A DNA stretch of 64,000 bases from NCBI GenBank assembly GCA_038025085.1, contig CM076146.1, positions 18,388,001 through 18,452,000 on the forward strand, given 5' to 3'. The notes below the pieces were generated by a model. The model had not been told where the DNA came from, ran no database searches, and was given only the letters and a program-made list of their open reading frames with translations. This document shows positions 10,330 to 22,647 of this stretch, in pieces. The position numbers and the translations under genes were made by a program. The DNA comes from Tetragonia tetragonoides. Taxonomy: Eukaryota; Streptophyta; Magnoliopsida; Caryophyllales; Aizoaceae. Position 1 is the first letter of the stretch; each line of letters starts with the position of its first letter.

Positions 10330-11724
10330 CTAGTACGGTTCGGGAAAGCCATAGTACGTGCAATAATCTCCTTCCATGGTGAATTGGCCATTCAGGGTAT
10401 TGATGTAAGGTGATATCATTTCCTTAAAAGTGGCTTGTCTACCCTTACCCGTTTCCTTTGCTCCAGGGTAGGATCGTGAATCTCTTTCGTAACCGAGCTT
10501 AAAGAGGTTGTTCTTGATATCAAACTTGAAAGTAGTGGGCCCTTGTCCATTTCTTCCTAGACATATACAAGGTATGTACCCTTGTTTCTTGAGAAAACCA
10601 TTAACCTGAGGGTTCGAGTGTGGTATGAATGGTGCTTGGTCGATTTCTAGCACGTTGACCTCAAGTTGTGGCTCAAATACACATACTGTAAACTTGAATA
10701 TGCGGGACTTCGGAGGAGAGATGGCTCCGGATTCAAGGACCAACTGGATATCACACTTTAGGCGAGGGCATTGATCAGTAAGGTGAGCGAAGAATCTATG
10801 ATATCTGCAATAAAGGTAAGGATCCCCTCCTTCTGGCAAAACTTCTTCGTACGGTGCTAGGAATTGTAGATCTCCATGACGAAGCAAAGTTGTCATAACA
10901 TCATGAATTGGCACTGCAAGTGGCATAAACTCACGAGTGTGAAGGTGTGATCTTTCTTTGGACAGCCAATTGTGTGCAGGCCACATGGTTCCTTCATCAA
11001 TGAAGGCCTTGATTTTGTTCCTCAAACTCTTGCAGTCATTGGTGTGATGTCCGCAGGCTCGGCAATATTCACAATAGATGCTTGGATTCCCATTTTCAGG
11101 AATGAGTTCATAAGTGGGTTACAATGGATGCATGTAACCATATGCCCTCATTTGTGAAAAAATGAGGTCTTGAGGCCAACGAGGTTGCCGTTGATCGAGA
11201 AAGACTTTGTCGCGTTCTAAAGTCTTAACCCTTTGTTCCAATTGGGCGACCGATTTCTGTAACCTTATGATTTTTGTGTGATAGACAATTGCATATTGAG
11301 ATAAGTGTTCAATATCATCTTGAGCTTCAAGGAGGTCTGGGTTTTGCTTGCTTGCGCCTCTGTACTCGATGAGACTAGGGGTCTCCTCTGGGTCAAGGCC
11401 TACTTGGATCTTGGCCTCTCGGAAGGATTGGTCTGGTTGTTCTTCTAAACCAAGGGATTCATCTTGAGTATCCAGAACTGAGTCTTTTGAAGCTTCATAG
11501 ACCGGATACGCAGTTGTCACAAAATGAGTCTTGATCTTTTTGGTGGTTTTGACCATTGTTGTACCTAGCACGGGACGAGACCTATCCTCTGTATCTTCAG
11601 TCGGAGAGAGCTTGTTTGAACCTGACATGATCTGAATGAGAAGACGGCCATTTAGAACCAAGGAGACCACGAGACTCTCATCTAAGAAAAGGAATGACGC
11701 ACACGTAGAAAACACATTGTCCAA
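10330..11724 (-). pseudogene. Tat T1 gag-like protein with two zinc-knuckle-like motifs
   Basis: The ORF from 11724 reads to a stop at 11119 and continues in the same frame to 10330. The first half is polar with a short coiled coil (RLQKSVAQLEQRVKTLERDK). After the stop come two related Cys/His motifs: YCEYCRACGHHTNDCKSLRNK (about 11055) and YCRYHRFFAHLTDQCPRLK (about 10800). These resemble the terminal knuckles of Tat/Ogre gag. The central capsid-like gag domain present in the other Tat copy (37311-37715) is not seen. The C-terminus is basic and ends in a Tyr/Phe-rich segment. The single in-frame stop makes it non-functional unless read through. Confidence 0.7.
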
Positions 11725-12473
11725 AAAAAAAAAAAAGATCCTAAGCCTAAATGCCCAAATATTTCTCCTAATATTAAAAGAAAAATAAAGTCGATGAACG
11801 AAAATAAAAGAAATAGAAAAAGACGGACCATCCTATTTTTTTGCTAAAAAGGTCCTAGAAAATTGTTCATGACTTCGACGCTATATAAAAAGATATCATC
11901 GCGGAAACGAATGCTCATTGAATTGAATTCTCGCCTTATTTTTTGGCATTAGGAAATACTTAAAAATAAAAGAAAAAGACTCCTAGCACGTAAGTACATG
12001 TTGGCACATAGTCACGGCATTGATGCATTTAGGCAAGCATTACAACGTTGCAGTTATATGCAAACATGTGATCAGACGGGCATTACAACGACACATGCAC
12101 AACAAGCAAGCGAATGCACGAATGTGGGCTAGAGGCTTTTGGCTCCTGTGAGGTCACTACAACAAATTACAATTTCCATCCGGCGGATGGTCAAAACATC
12201 AATTGTAATTCTTTTCAGCAACAAGAGTCGATGAGTCATGGGTAAGGAAGCGTCGATTTGCACGATAGGACAACTATATATTCCTTTAGATATACGGGTT
12301 GTTTACGATTTACGACCCAAACTTCCTCGAAGGTTGATAAGGGTCAAAAGGTTGTGCCAAGGCACATGCAAATGATGCAAATGATGCAATATATGGAACA
12401 TGTTATTAAACAATTAAGCAAACTTGACTTTCAAGTCTCACCCTCTTAAATAAATCCCCAGGGAAGTAGCCAC
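11725..12473 (-). other. T1 5' untranslated leader with PBS
   Basis: Noncoding leader between the 5' LTR and gag. Next to the LTR (12455-12473 on plus, read on minus) is GTGGCTACTTCCCTGGGGA, matching the TGGCGACTTCxCTGGGGA primer-binding site reported for Tat/Ogre elements (tRNA-Arg type). The whole leader is closely similar to 38700-39657, so T1 and T2 belong to one family. Confidence 0.75.
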
Positions 12474-13769
12474 TGTAAGGACCCGAGATTTCTCGCCACG
12501 GAGTGTGTCTTTATAGAAAATTTGTAAGCTAGGGGTTTAGATAATTTCAAGGAACCGTCGAGTTAGAAAAGCTTTTGAAAAGACTTAACTTGAATAAAAA
12601 CCATGAAAGAGGTCACAAATCTGCTATCGGCGTTTTACGAAGGGACAACCCAATAGCGTAAAAAGTGAACTAATCATGTTTTTAGGAAGACTCCCGCTCA
12701 TATAGAACATATGAGTACACAAAAATGAAGGGTTCGGGGGCGAAGGTACGAGGTGGGAAGGGGTTAGGCACCCAACTCGCCCGTTTTATGACGGTCTATA
12801 CTACCTCAAGTTTTCATAATAATTTAAAGATATGATTCCCACACAAAACCGGATGAATAACCTAGATTTAGACTATTAGTTGGTTCATCACAAGCATCAC
12901 AACAGTTTTTATTCACCCTTATTTAGACATACATTCGAGACAAGTTGAGCATTACAAAAACTAGACATGCGTTTTTACATAATTGAAAGACTGTATTTAG
13001 GAAGCAATAAAGAGCATGATTTGCATGATATCTACATTTTAACTACTAGAACATAAACAATTAAGCAATTAATTTAAATTGAGCCCTCAGCAGTTTAGTA
13101 CCTGAATTGTAGGCTATTTAGCAATTGAATAGTAAAACAGCATATCAAGCAAAGAATTAATTTGGAAGAAAGAGGGGAAAGCTTAATGTTAATACTCATG
13201 AGAATAAAGGTCGTCAACTGTAGACTGTGTGTTTTAAACTAAGGGAGGAGGGTCATATTTGTAGGGAAAGGAGTAGGGTTGGACGGGTGAATAAAGGCCA
13301 AAATTTGAAGAGATCAAGCCAAAAAAGGGTTGGCGACGGCTGGCTTGTGAGGGCCACTGATGGCCCTCGCCACAGCCACTGGCGGCCCTGGCTGAAATAC
13401 CATGGCCATTGGCGGTCGTGGGCCTACCAGCTGGATGTCGTCATAATGACGTATGACGACATCCAGTCAATTTGGATTTTCGGAGAATTTTAAATATTCC
13501 GAAAATGTGAAAAGACCGTTTTACCCCTCTGCGGTAAAAGACTGTTTTAACCTCGATTAGCAAGTTTACAACCAGGGAAGCACGACAAGTGTCGTTAGAT
13601 AGCTCTTGAACGAGGCTTTTGAATGTGATCGAAATAAAGGAGTCTTCGAGGAAAAACCTGAGACCTTATTTTATCTATCCAAGAAAAAATAGCATTCAAG
13701 TTTATAAATTACTCCTTTCATCATCAGGTATTTGCGGAGAAATCCGCCGACGCTTTTTAGGCGTCTACA
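12474..13769 (-). mobile_element. 5' LTR of Tat T1
   Basis: On minus it runs from TGTAGACGCC (13769) to GGGTCCTTACA (12474), followed by the PBS. It has a GC-rich U3 block at 13320-13425, a TATA-like ACAAATATG near 13255, and a hairpin at 13431-13466. It is similar throughout to the LTR at 39658-40926. The right flank (13770 on) is the tail of another LTR, so T1 inserted into an older element. Confidence 0.85.
13431..13466. promoter_or_regulatory. U3 inverted repeat, copy in LTR of T1
   Basis: Perfect 13-bp arms CTGGATGTCGTCA and TGACGACATCCAG are separated by 10 bp that itself contains TGACG. The arms are identical in the LTR of T2 (40608-40635) with a 2-bp spacer. TGACG is the core of TGA/bZIP sites. 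It lies upstream of the GC block and TATA in the LTR's own direction. Confidence 0.7.
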
Positions 13770-14143
13770 ATCCTTTTTATTTTGTTTTTGTTTATCAAAA
13801 TACAGAAAATCTCTAAATAAATCACATTAAATTCTTATCAGAGCAAGCTTTTTGAGGTTTCTTAAACTTCAATCGATCCAAGATTAGATCAGAAAACCAA
13901 CAATTGTTTGTGTTTGTGTTCTGGCTGCTGTTCATCAGAATTTTGGAGTCCGTTTTCGACAAGGAAGTAGCTAGTGTTTTTTCGCAGTTAACAAACATTC
14001 TGAGCAACACTAGTTAAGCTTTGCTTACTAACAATGTGCCATTTTCACGAAATTCAATTGTTTACTACTGTTTCTGAGCAGTTTTGTGTTTTTACGAGTG
14101 GAAAATATTATTTTGACATTGATCTTATGAAGCAATAAACAAT

Positions 14144-17100
14144 ATGAAGTCACCATGGCAATCTATGTTTATTAAGTCCAGCCTTGACGAGTTTAGTGGG
14201 TTGTATTGTTCAAATGACTTTTGTCGATGGATTAAGAAGGTTGACGAGTTATTTTTCAGTTATGAGTTCACAGACTATGGGCAAATGAAGATTTTGATTT
14301 CTCTCCTAAGAGGACATGCTCTACATTGGTGGGAGTCTTTGAAATCTCACATAAAACTCATGACGAAAGTGAAAATCCGCACCATGAGCAAATTGAAGAA
14401 ATATCTCAAGAGAAGAATTTCATATCCAATCAACGATCAAGAATGTTCATGTGCATCTTGTTATGATGAAAGTAATAAACTTTTGCTATATGTGATGAAG
14501 GTGAGACAGATTGAACAACAATTGCAGAAGTTAAGAGAAGAGGAACGAGATAATAACAAATATTCCAATTGTTTTGGTTTCGGTCACTTTATAGATGAAT
14601 GTGCTACAAAGTTTCAAGTACTATAGAATACATTCAAGAAATGCACGAGGATGAAAAATCTTTGAGATCTTGTGGAGAAGTCGAAGAAGTTGAGGAAGAG
14701 ATCATTCAGAAGTTCTTGGAAAAACCTGATTTTGATGGTTACTTTAAAGATATTGTTCATACTGAAGATTCACAAGAAAAGACAAAGAACATGGATTCTT
14801 TGATTGATGTTCAAGGTTATAATTCAAGACAGCAAATCGTGGTTGATGAGTTTGTTGAGGAAGAATTCATTGAACCAGAAAATATTGGTTTTTTTTTTTT
14901 TTTTTTTTTGTTTTTTTGGCGTAAGAAAAGTAGTTAACAAATTATACAATTTGTACACTTTTAGAAGCCTCCTGGGCTAATAAGTGTACTACTTGATACA
15001 TGGAACTAGCTATAAAGTGGAAACGACGACAATTAACAATTCTAGTTAAATTCTTATTTTGGTACACACTAGAAGCTGCCTTGCGCTTGAACTGCAAGCG
15101 AAACCTGCAAAACCGATAATTATTAAACAAACAAACTTGATGACCTTTCCTCCAAAGAGGTGTAAAAAACGAAGATATCTGGGGTTGAGACTGGTAAGGC
15201 GGACTTGAGCAGGAGAACTGGCTGATCCTACGTTGGAGCTTGATCTTGTAGCTTGAACGCCGGAGTCTGGTTCTCGAAGAAACGATGTCTAGACCAATCG
15301 GATTCTTGTAGAAAAGACTTGAAGCATCCAAATTGTAAGGAAAGGAAGACACAGTCGTATCACCCATCACAAACTCTTCACTAATGATCTCGAACTTCTC
15401 CACAGAGGTAGCAACCTCGTGGGCAACAAATTCATCATCCACCGAACATTCTCATAGGTGGAATTAGACTCCTTCATCATATTGGTAGATCTTGAGTCAG
15501 TAGAAGTATCAAAGGATGGAATGCCCGGGCTTTGGGCAAAGTCCCTAGGTGTCTTATGGACACGAATCGTCATCAGTGACATTGAGGTAGGTTGGTAATA
15601 GCTAACATTCTTCCCTTCTACAATAGTCTTGTACCTAGATGAGGGCACTTGAAGAGAGAAACTCCTTTTCCTACATGTGAACTTGGCAGATGACTCCTTG
15701 CAACTCATGTTAGTTGTCTTAGTGGTAACTCGAACAGAGGAGCTAGTGGACACTTCCTCATAACTAGCATCCTGGGAAATAACATCATTTAATTGACCAC
15801 TTTTAATTTTTCCACGTAGACCTTGAATGCATTCTGTTGCATTAACCAAATATGGGGTAGAAGAATCTGTTCTTAAAATAGAGTCCTCTCCTAAAGGATT
15901 TTGAGAGAGTTTTTTCCCTTTTTTAGACTCAACCAATTCAAATGAAGTGTCCAAAGTTCTTTTTCCATTTGATTTAATCTTCAATAAATTTTCCACTTTT
16001 TCTAACTCTCTCACCAACTCATTATTATTTGGGTCATAAGCAATAGCTCGATTGAGGTCACAAAGGGCCTCTTGAAACTCATGCAACTTCACTGAAGCTA
16101 AAGCTCTTCTATACCGAGCCTTGACATTATCCAGATCAAATTCAATCACCAAGGAACACAGAAATTTAACCTTTCAAGATCACCCAATTTCAAACAATAT
16201 GCTGCAAGATTAAGATTCAATGATAGAGCCAAGTCCTTGAACACATCTTCATCACTACCATGAAGAGGCATACAAAAGCATAAAAACTTAAGTGCCTTAT
16301 CATAGTTAGTAGATGCATGAATAAAATTCCCTTCTTTAAACCTGAGATTTCCCTCATCCTTCAAATTTTTTGCAATAGGTAAAATCTGCTCTGGCCCATC
16401 TAAATTTGAGATAAAACTGATCATATTTTCATCATAATTATCATTTATATGTGCAAACATAAGGGCAGAATGAAGTGAATCATTCTCCATACGAGACATG
16501 CAATTTTCCGCTCACAAAGCCTCAATCCAGTCAAACCCACAAACAACAACACAGCTACACACTAAGCCCACAACAACAAAGATACAGAGACCAGAAACTA
16601 GGCAACAAGATTTGAAATCTAAGAAGAGGACAAGAAAAAAAAAAAAAAGCAAGGCAAAGTATCACCGTATTGAAGAATTGAACCAACTTGATGAAGCTAT
16701 GCTGCTAAATAACACACCTCAGCAAGGAAGAACCCACAAACCTAACAATTGAAAAGGATCAATTGAAGATCACCTCACACTTGAAGATGGAAAATAATCC
16801 CAATTGCATGTGTGGAAAACCCGCTGGAGGAGATGATCGGGGTGTGGAAAACTTCGATTGGGGCTCGCCGGCACCCGGTGGTGGCTTCAGATCGGCAGCC
16901 AGTTGCCGGCGAGCAGCGAATTGAGAGGTAGTATAGTTTTGGTAGGGGTTGGGGTTAGAGAGAGAAAGTCTGTAGAGTTCCCAAAGTCTTAATTTAGGAA
17001 GTTGCCAGCACATTTGAAAATATTGGTGATTTTCTTGAAGATCTTGATTATATTGATCACCTGCAAGAGGAATCCGAGATGGAGTTATAGGTTCTTGCAT
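14144..17100 (+). pseudogene. gag of the small LTR element, interrupted
   Basis: The ORF 14144-14626 holds a retrotransposon gag domain: WIKKVDELFFSYEF, then SLLRGHALHWWESL, and a knuckle-like CFGFGHFIDEC near the end. A frameshift at about 14610 links to a second frame, an acidic tail running to EEFIEPENIG at 14889. The insertion of 14890-17015 breaks it. The frame resumes at 17028 with DFLEDLDYIDHLQEESEMEL and a stop at about 17086. No protease, RT or integrase is present. The length and composition fit gag-only non-autonomous elements. Confidence 0.7.
14890..17015 (-). pseudogene. Processed retrocopy of a TPR-protein mRNA
   Basis: Flanks are identical 12-bp target duplications GAAAATATTGGT at 14878-14889 and 17016-17027. 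A poly(T) run at 14890-14909 is the poly(A) tail of a minus-strand mRNA. On minus, a leader of about 515 bp precedes ATG at 16499 (MSRMENDSLHSALMFAH...). The protein has TPR-like helices: AKNLKDEGNLRFKEGNFIHA, then ALSLNLNLAAYCLKLGD, then ARYRRALASVKLHEFQEALC. A 2-bp TG duplication at about 16150 and a frameshift near 15440 break it. There are no introns. The parent gene is not identified; the C-terminal Ser-rich region is unknown to me. Poly(A), target duplication and lack of introns indicate LINE-type retroposition. Confidence 0.85.
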
Positions 17101-18262
17101 CTAGCTTTGATCAAGAACAACAAAAAGATGTTCTCCAAGAAGAAAACAAAATTACAGCTCTTAACCTTGCGTGTTCGTTGGAAATTTTCCAGAAATATCA
17201 ATGGACATAGAAGATGTAGAGAAGATTATTATACACGAAGAATTGAGGACAATTGTTTTTGAAGAAAGGGAGATTGATGCGAGAGCAAGTAAGCAATCTA
17301 AAGAAAAGAACCAAGAAACAAGTAAAGGAACAAATACTCTTGAATACATCATGTTGCTTTTATGGTTATACATTAATGTTTCTCCAACAAGCATAATTAC
17401 ATGGAGTTTTCATGCAAGGTCGGGATTAAAACTCTTGTTATATGATCATATCCATTATGGAGAATCTCGCAATTTTGGCAGCTTTTATGTATGTTCGTGT
17501 TTTAGCCATAACTCCCTTATACGACATTGAAACGTGATGATTAAAAATGATATAGAAACCTGGAAGTTATATCTTCAACTTTGATGTTTCAAGTTTTGGC
17601 GGATTCGGATCTGAACATAATCGAAAATGAGGTTGAAGACACAGATCAGATGACTTGAGCGTCAAGGCAACGAGTATGTTTTAGTTATTGTTTCCTTATT
17701 GAGTTCTAATTGTTTTAGGCAAGTTTATAGCTGATATAATTACCTTAAGTATATTGAATTCAGTTTAGGAAAGCTTTAGTTTCTTATTTGTACTAGGTTT
17801 CCTACTTGAAATAGGTTTGGATCTCCTAGTTAGATTAGGATTCGTTTTCCTATTAGGATTAGGATTTATGTTAGATTAAATTTCTCACTTCTTTCTCCAT
17901 AAATAGGGGCGAGCACGATATTGTAAGACAGACTTGTGATGATTAATGATTAATACGTGAGTATTTACCCCTCAAATTGAGTGATTCAGTTTGAAACCCT
18001 TGTGTGTGATGCGCAAGTATTGTTCTTGAGTGATTCTTCAACGAAAAACTCCAACCCTTTGAGTGATTCGAGAGGTATTTCCCTTTTATTTTGTTTTTGT
18101 TTAGCAAAATATAGAAAATCCCTAAATAAATCAAATCACTTATAAGCTATTTGCTAAATGTTAAGAGATGGGTTTCAATTACAACCTCTATCTCTCAATT
18201 AGACCTCGATTTGGTTCAAATGTGCCAACTTTGCTGAAAAGGTGATCAACCATTACTCTTTT

Positions 18263-19648
18263 ATGTCTCAGATTGTTATAATGGCAATCAACGAACGCTT
18301 TGTCAGACTAGAAGTAGGACTTACCAACGTTGTCGAGGACATTACTCGCCAACTGAAAGCGCCAAGAGCAAGAACATAACGCGCAGAACCCTGAGACGCG
18401 CAACTTTAAGGACTTCGATGCACTCAAGCCTCCTACGTTTGAGGGTGGCTCTAAGCCAACTAAGTTGGAGAACTGGATCACCGAGTACGAAAAGTTGTTT
18501 AGGGTAACTGATCGGCCCAACAACATGAAGGTGAACTCTGTTAGCTACTATCTCAAGGGTGAAGCGAATAAGTGGTCGAGTGACGTGGGCACCGATTTGC
18601 TTGCAATTGATGAGTACGGATGAGATGAGTTAAAGGAGTCCATTCGTGAGAGGTTCTATCCGAGAGTCGTTCGTCGTCTAAAGCAACGCGAATTTGAGAA
18701 CATTAGCCACGGAAAGCTAACTATCACCGATTATGCTACGAAGTTTCATGAGCTTGCTTCCTTTGCACCTAACTTGGTGACGACCGAAGCCGAACGTATC
18801 AAAAGGTTCGAGCATGGTCTTAAGTGGGATATTCAGCGTTTTGTCGTTGGACATTGACAAACACTCCAAGTTTCGTATGAGAAGGCCTTGAACCAAGAAC
18901 GTGTTAGGAAGCGTCGTGACTCGCTGCTTGGTAAGAACAAGCGTGACAAAGGGAATTCTTCTTATTCGAATAGCGCAGACAAGAGGCCGAGGCCTAGGAA
19001 CAATCACAACAATCAAGGTGGTATCAGAATCACAACGACAACATGAATCGTGACTCGAGCAGTCATAGGGCTACGATATTGGCTAGGAGGAATATGCCTT
19101 GTACTCGCTGCATTAAGACGCATCTTGGTAAGAACTGTCGTAGCGACGTGCTACAATGCTACGAGTGTAACAAGCCTGGTAACAAAGCCTCTGAATGCTG
19201 GAGTCGTTGCAAGAACCACAATGGTCAGAACCGCGATAACAACTACAATCGTGGTGTAAATGGAAAAGCTAATCGCGGAAATGGTGGTAACTACCGTGGA
19301 AATGCAGGTTATAAAAACAACAACCGCAAAAATAATGATGATCCTGCCGTGAATAATCAAGCACTACTTCCCGCACCTCACAACCCCGCGCCGATCAACA
19401 ACAACAACAATAGAGGGGTAAACGGAAGAGCTTATGTGCCAAACCGCAACGAAGCTGAGGCGAACCCAAATATGATCGCTCGTACTTTTCTCGTTAACTC
19501 TCAACATGCTTTTGTTTTGTTTGATTGTGGTGCATCACATTCTTTTCTTTCTAAGAGCTTTGGTACGAAAATAGGCCTAGAACCTAGTTCAGTGTATAGT
19601 GCAAACATTAAGATGCCTGATGGGTCGAATGTTAATTGTAAAGCGTAG
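18263..19648 (+). pseudogene. Chromovirus (Tekay-like) gag-protease remnant
   Basis: The core gag reads FKDFDALKPPTFEGGSKPTK and ENWITEYEKLF, typical of chromoviral gag. It is followed by a Lys/Arg-rich stretch, a knuckle-like CYECNKPGNKASECW (about 19150) and a protease beginning, ARTFLVNSQHAFVLFDCGASHSF (Asp-Cys-Gly in place of the usual DTG/DSG). Stops occur at about 18399, 18621 and 18855, with a frameshift near 19040. It stops abruptly at 19648 next to LTR-A copy 2, so RT, RNase H and integrase are deleted. Upstream of 18263 only degraded sequence is seen. Confidence 0.75.
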
Positions 19649-22647
19649 AACGAAAAATATTCAATTTATAATTGTCAAATTATTTGAGAGTTTTATTTAA
19701 ATGATTTTGACGATCGAGAGAATTCGTATTTCTTTTATTATTGACTAGGGAGAATTTTATTCGATCAATTTAATGGGAATATTTCTTTTATTCCTAACTT
19801 AACTTTGTTGACCAAAACCCTTATGGATGAGTATATATAGAAAAAGATGAAGAGTCATTCAGTTTACACTAGGGATGGCAATGGGGCGCAGCGGTGGTGG
19901 ATATAGGTAGATCCATCCCAATACCCGCCTGGGTATTTTGATTCTGCCACCCGCTCCATCCCCGCCACGGGTTGGAGATCACAAATCCACCTCCGTCCCA
20001 CTTACCCGACGGGTATCCACCTTGGCTCCATTTATCGGGAGGGTATCCATATCCGCTTTATACCCGCCCGAAAACAAACAAAGCCCACATCTGGATCTAC
20101 CTCAAATTCACCCTAAGATAATTTGCAAGGAAAATTTTGACCTTTTTGATAAGCAATAGCAGTAGACAATTTTTATATATTTGGTAGTAAAAGGTTTTAT
20201 ATATTTATATTTTACATTTTTTTTACTTTTATGTGGGTATGAGGCGGGGTAGATGGGTATGAGGTAAGGCGGGTAAGCAAGTATAAGGTGGGGTGGGACT
20301 CCGACGGCTATCCTCCAAGGGAAGAAGGAAAACCACCTCCGCCCCATACCCGGGGTGGTTTAACTTTATCAAAACCATCCCTGGCTAGAGCTCCCCCATC
20401 CCCGCCACAACTGGGGTGGATGCGGAGCGGTACCCACCTGTACTCGCCCCAGTGACATTCCTAGTTTAAACTCTTGATCATCAAACCCTCATGACCTCTC
20501 TCTCTTACCCGACTGCTCTCTCTCTCTCTCATCTCCTTGCTGTCTTCGTCGACCAGCCTAGCACCACCGCCAGTCAGCCTCTTTCTCTCTCCTCTTCTTT
20601 CTCTTTCTCACGTTCTTTCTCTTTGTTTTCTATTTCTCTCTCCTGTCGGCAACCACCAAGGGACCACCTTGCTCCGGTCACCGCCTCCTCCCTGTCTCCT
20701 GTGAGTTCTGAGCTGATGGGGCCCAGCACCGTCACCTCTCTCTCTCCCTTTTACTTTCTCTTTCTTTCTCTCTCTCCTTCGTGGTTGCCTTGTCGTGACC
20801 ACCACGGTGGACCACCACCACCATCGGGGCCAGTGGGTGGTAGTGGGGTTACCAGTGGGTCCACCACCACCATGTCATGGTGGTAGTTTAAGGTTCACGC
20901 AAGTTGTTTTGTATTTTCGCAATTTGGAAACTATCGTGGAGATTTTTATGTATTCTTAGCAAATTGTAATTTCTTGTTTTAATTTTTTTGAGATTTTTCG
21001 GAACCCTATTTGAGAAATTCAAAAGCCTGTATTGGTTGTTAAAAATAAAGTATTTTAATATAAATAACATCAGAGTTTCAGTACTTATTAAATTTTCGTA
21101 TTGAATAAACTAAGTTTCGGTAATTATTATTAATTAGGACCTAACAAGCAAGCGTGATAATATTTGTACGTGGAGCTTACGTACTGTTTAGTGAGATTTT
21201 TATAAGTAAGCACTCATGCCTACTTCTTTCAAAGCCCCATCAAAACTCTTTTGATGAGTTGTGTGGTAATTGAGAAATTGTGGTGAATGTAGTATGCAAA
21301 GCATGATTAAATTATATCGTCGTTATTATGGAGTTTATTAAGCAATGTTTACTGCTGTAATTATGATTTATAATGAGCATGTAATTTATTTCATGTTTCG
21401 TAATTTAATTAGCTCATATGCTAATTAATGAATAATTGTTGTGGTGATGAATCATTATTATTATTATTATGCTATATTATACTTGCTAATTGGTATGGGT
21501 GTTATTGAGTGCTAGTGAACACGTATTATATCTTGTTGAATGTGTTTGGATGATTTGTGATTTTTGGATATCATATTACCCTGCCGAATTGCTGTCGAAT
21601 ATGTGCTAGACATTACATGTATTCCAGACTAGATTATCGTTATTGAATTAAATAATTAATTCCCATCGTATTGAATTATCGTTATCGTTGTTATTTACTA
21701 TTCATTGTCAAGAGCATGAAATGAATTAATAAGTTGTGGTCTCGTAGTACCACTAAGTCAACAAATGCAAAGTGTGTGAATTCAATTAAATGAGAGTAAG
21801 ACTCCTAATGGATCCCTAGGAGTAGTCAAGAAATCGGGATTACACCTAATGGTGTAGCTCAGGGATGCGTGGTTCCCAAGTTACATTATGGACACCTCAT
21901 TGTGTGTTTGGGATGGATCATTCCCCATTTATTAAGTCCTCTAGACTCGTTATTGTACTAGAGGTAGTGTGCAAACTAGAGTCATTAAGTCCATGGCATG
22001 ATTGTGTCTTACATCTCTCTAATCAAGACGGATTGTCTATGTCGTATTTCGAATGATCACTATACAAGAATTGCATGTACATGAATGTCGTTATGCGTAT
22101 GCTTGATAATATGCTTATGTGCGTATGCAAATGAATTTCAATGATTCTTCTACAACCTCAAGTAAGGTTTGCGAAATGTTTTTATTGTGTCGGATGACGT
22201 TTATTCAACTTATCTGATTTTTGTTTCTCTTTGTTTCTTTTCTTTTCCTTTCTATTCTTCTGTATTTTGTTTCCGTCACGGAAACAAAAGTGCAGGTTTA
22301 GTCGAGTGAGGACGTCCAGCCTGGAAGTTAGAGTTGGCGTCAGCTTTTAGAACTCTTTTTCAGTTTAGATTGTTGGGATTTTGGTTGTGTCCTATTAAAC
22401 AAGTTGTAATAAATATTAATGGACTTAAGTTCACTATTTATATAACTCTGATATTAATGTTTAATTCGTTTTAGTTTGTTTATTAAGCTCCTGTGATGCC
22501 TAGTCTTTCTTTCTGTTTAGCATTTACTCCTTAGCGATAAATGTTGTAGTAACTAACTTCGGGTTTGTGGCGGTTTAGTGGTGTTGAGTCGTGTACAACG
22601 ACGTCGAGAGCTCGTAGGAAATCGTTTCTAAATTCGAGGGTGTTACA
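19649..22647 (+). mobile_element. LTR-A copy 2 with internal hAT MITE
   Basis: It ends GGGTGTTACA at 22647 like the other LTR-A copies and shares the same block order from about 21100 on. The CT-rich leader is at 20500-20660, downstream of a TATA-like GAGTATATATAG near 19835. The TGTGATACCCC start is not recognisable; the left boundary is set by the end of the gag-protease remnant, so the LTR start is uncertain. It is probably the 3' LTR of an internally deleted element. Confidence 0.65.
19870..20463. mobile_element. hAT-type MITE (594 bp)
   Basis: Inverted ends TAGGGATGGCAATGGGGCG and TAGGAATGTCACTGGGGCG. The 8-bp target duplication is GTTTACAC (19862-19869) and GTTTAAAC (20464-20471), one mismatch. 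The interior is rich in CCCGCC/GGGCGGG. There is no ORF. The 8-bp duplication and TAGGG ends fit the hAT superfamily. Confidence 0.8.

Larger units (their letters stand above)
1071..13769 (-). mobile_element. Tat-lineage Ty3/gypsy retrotransposon T1 with antisense extra genes
   Basis: On the minus strand the order is 5' LTR (12474-13769), PBS just inside it, gag (11724-10330), RT (about 9685-8774), gypsy RNase H plus a second RNase H (8773-7581) and integrase (7580-6432). Two RNase H domains in a row, with the RNase H just before integrase, are typical of the Tat/Ogre lineage. Downstream of integrase and on the opposite strand are a DUF7745-like gene and a PMD gene. The 3' LTR is not in the window; the left side is cut by LTR-A. 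All ORFs carry stops or frameshifts, so the copy is dead. Confidence 0.85.
13770..18138 (+). mobile_element. Small gag-only LTR element (TR-GAG-like), split by a retrocopy
   Basis: The left end (13770-13829) and right end (about 18078-18138) share about 60 bp (TTTTATTTTGTTTTTGTTT... AAATAAATCA), the end of the 5' and 3' LTRs. A PBS-like TCTTATCAGAGC follows at 13833, two mismatches from the tRNA-iMet type TGGTATCAGAGC. The only coding region is gag. Without the 2.1-kb retrocopy the element is about 2.2 kb. The 3' LTR probably starts near 17640 and has a TATA (CATAAATAGGGG) near 17900. The 5' LTR is truncated by T1. Confidence 0.65.

Noticed and set aside
16498..16752. Plus-strand Lys/Gln/Thr-rich ORF
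   Set aside because: Antisense shadow of the 5' leader of the TPR retrocopy.
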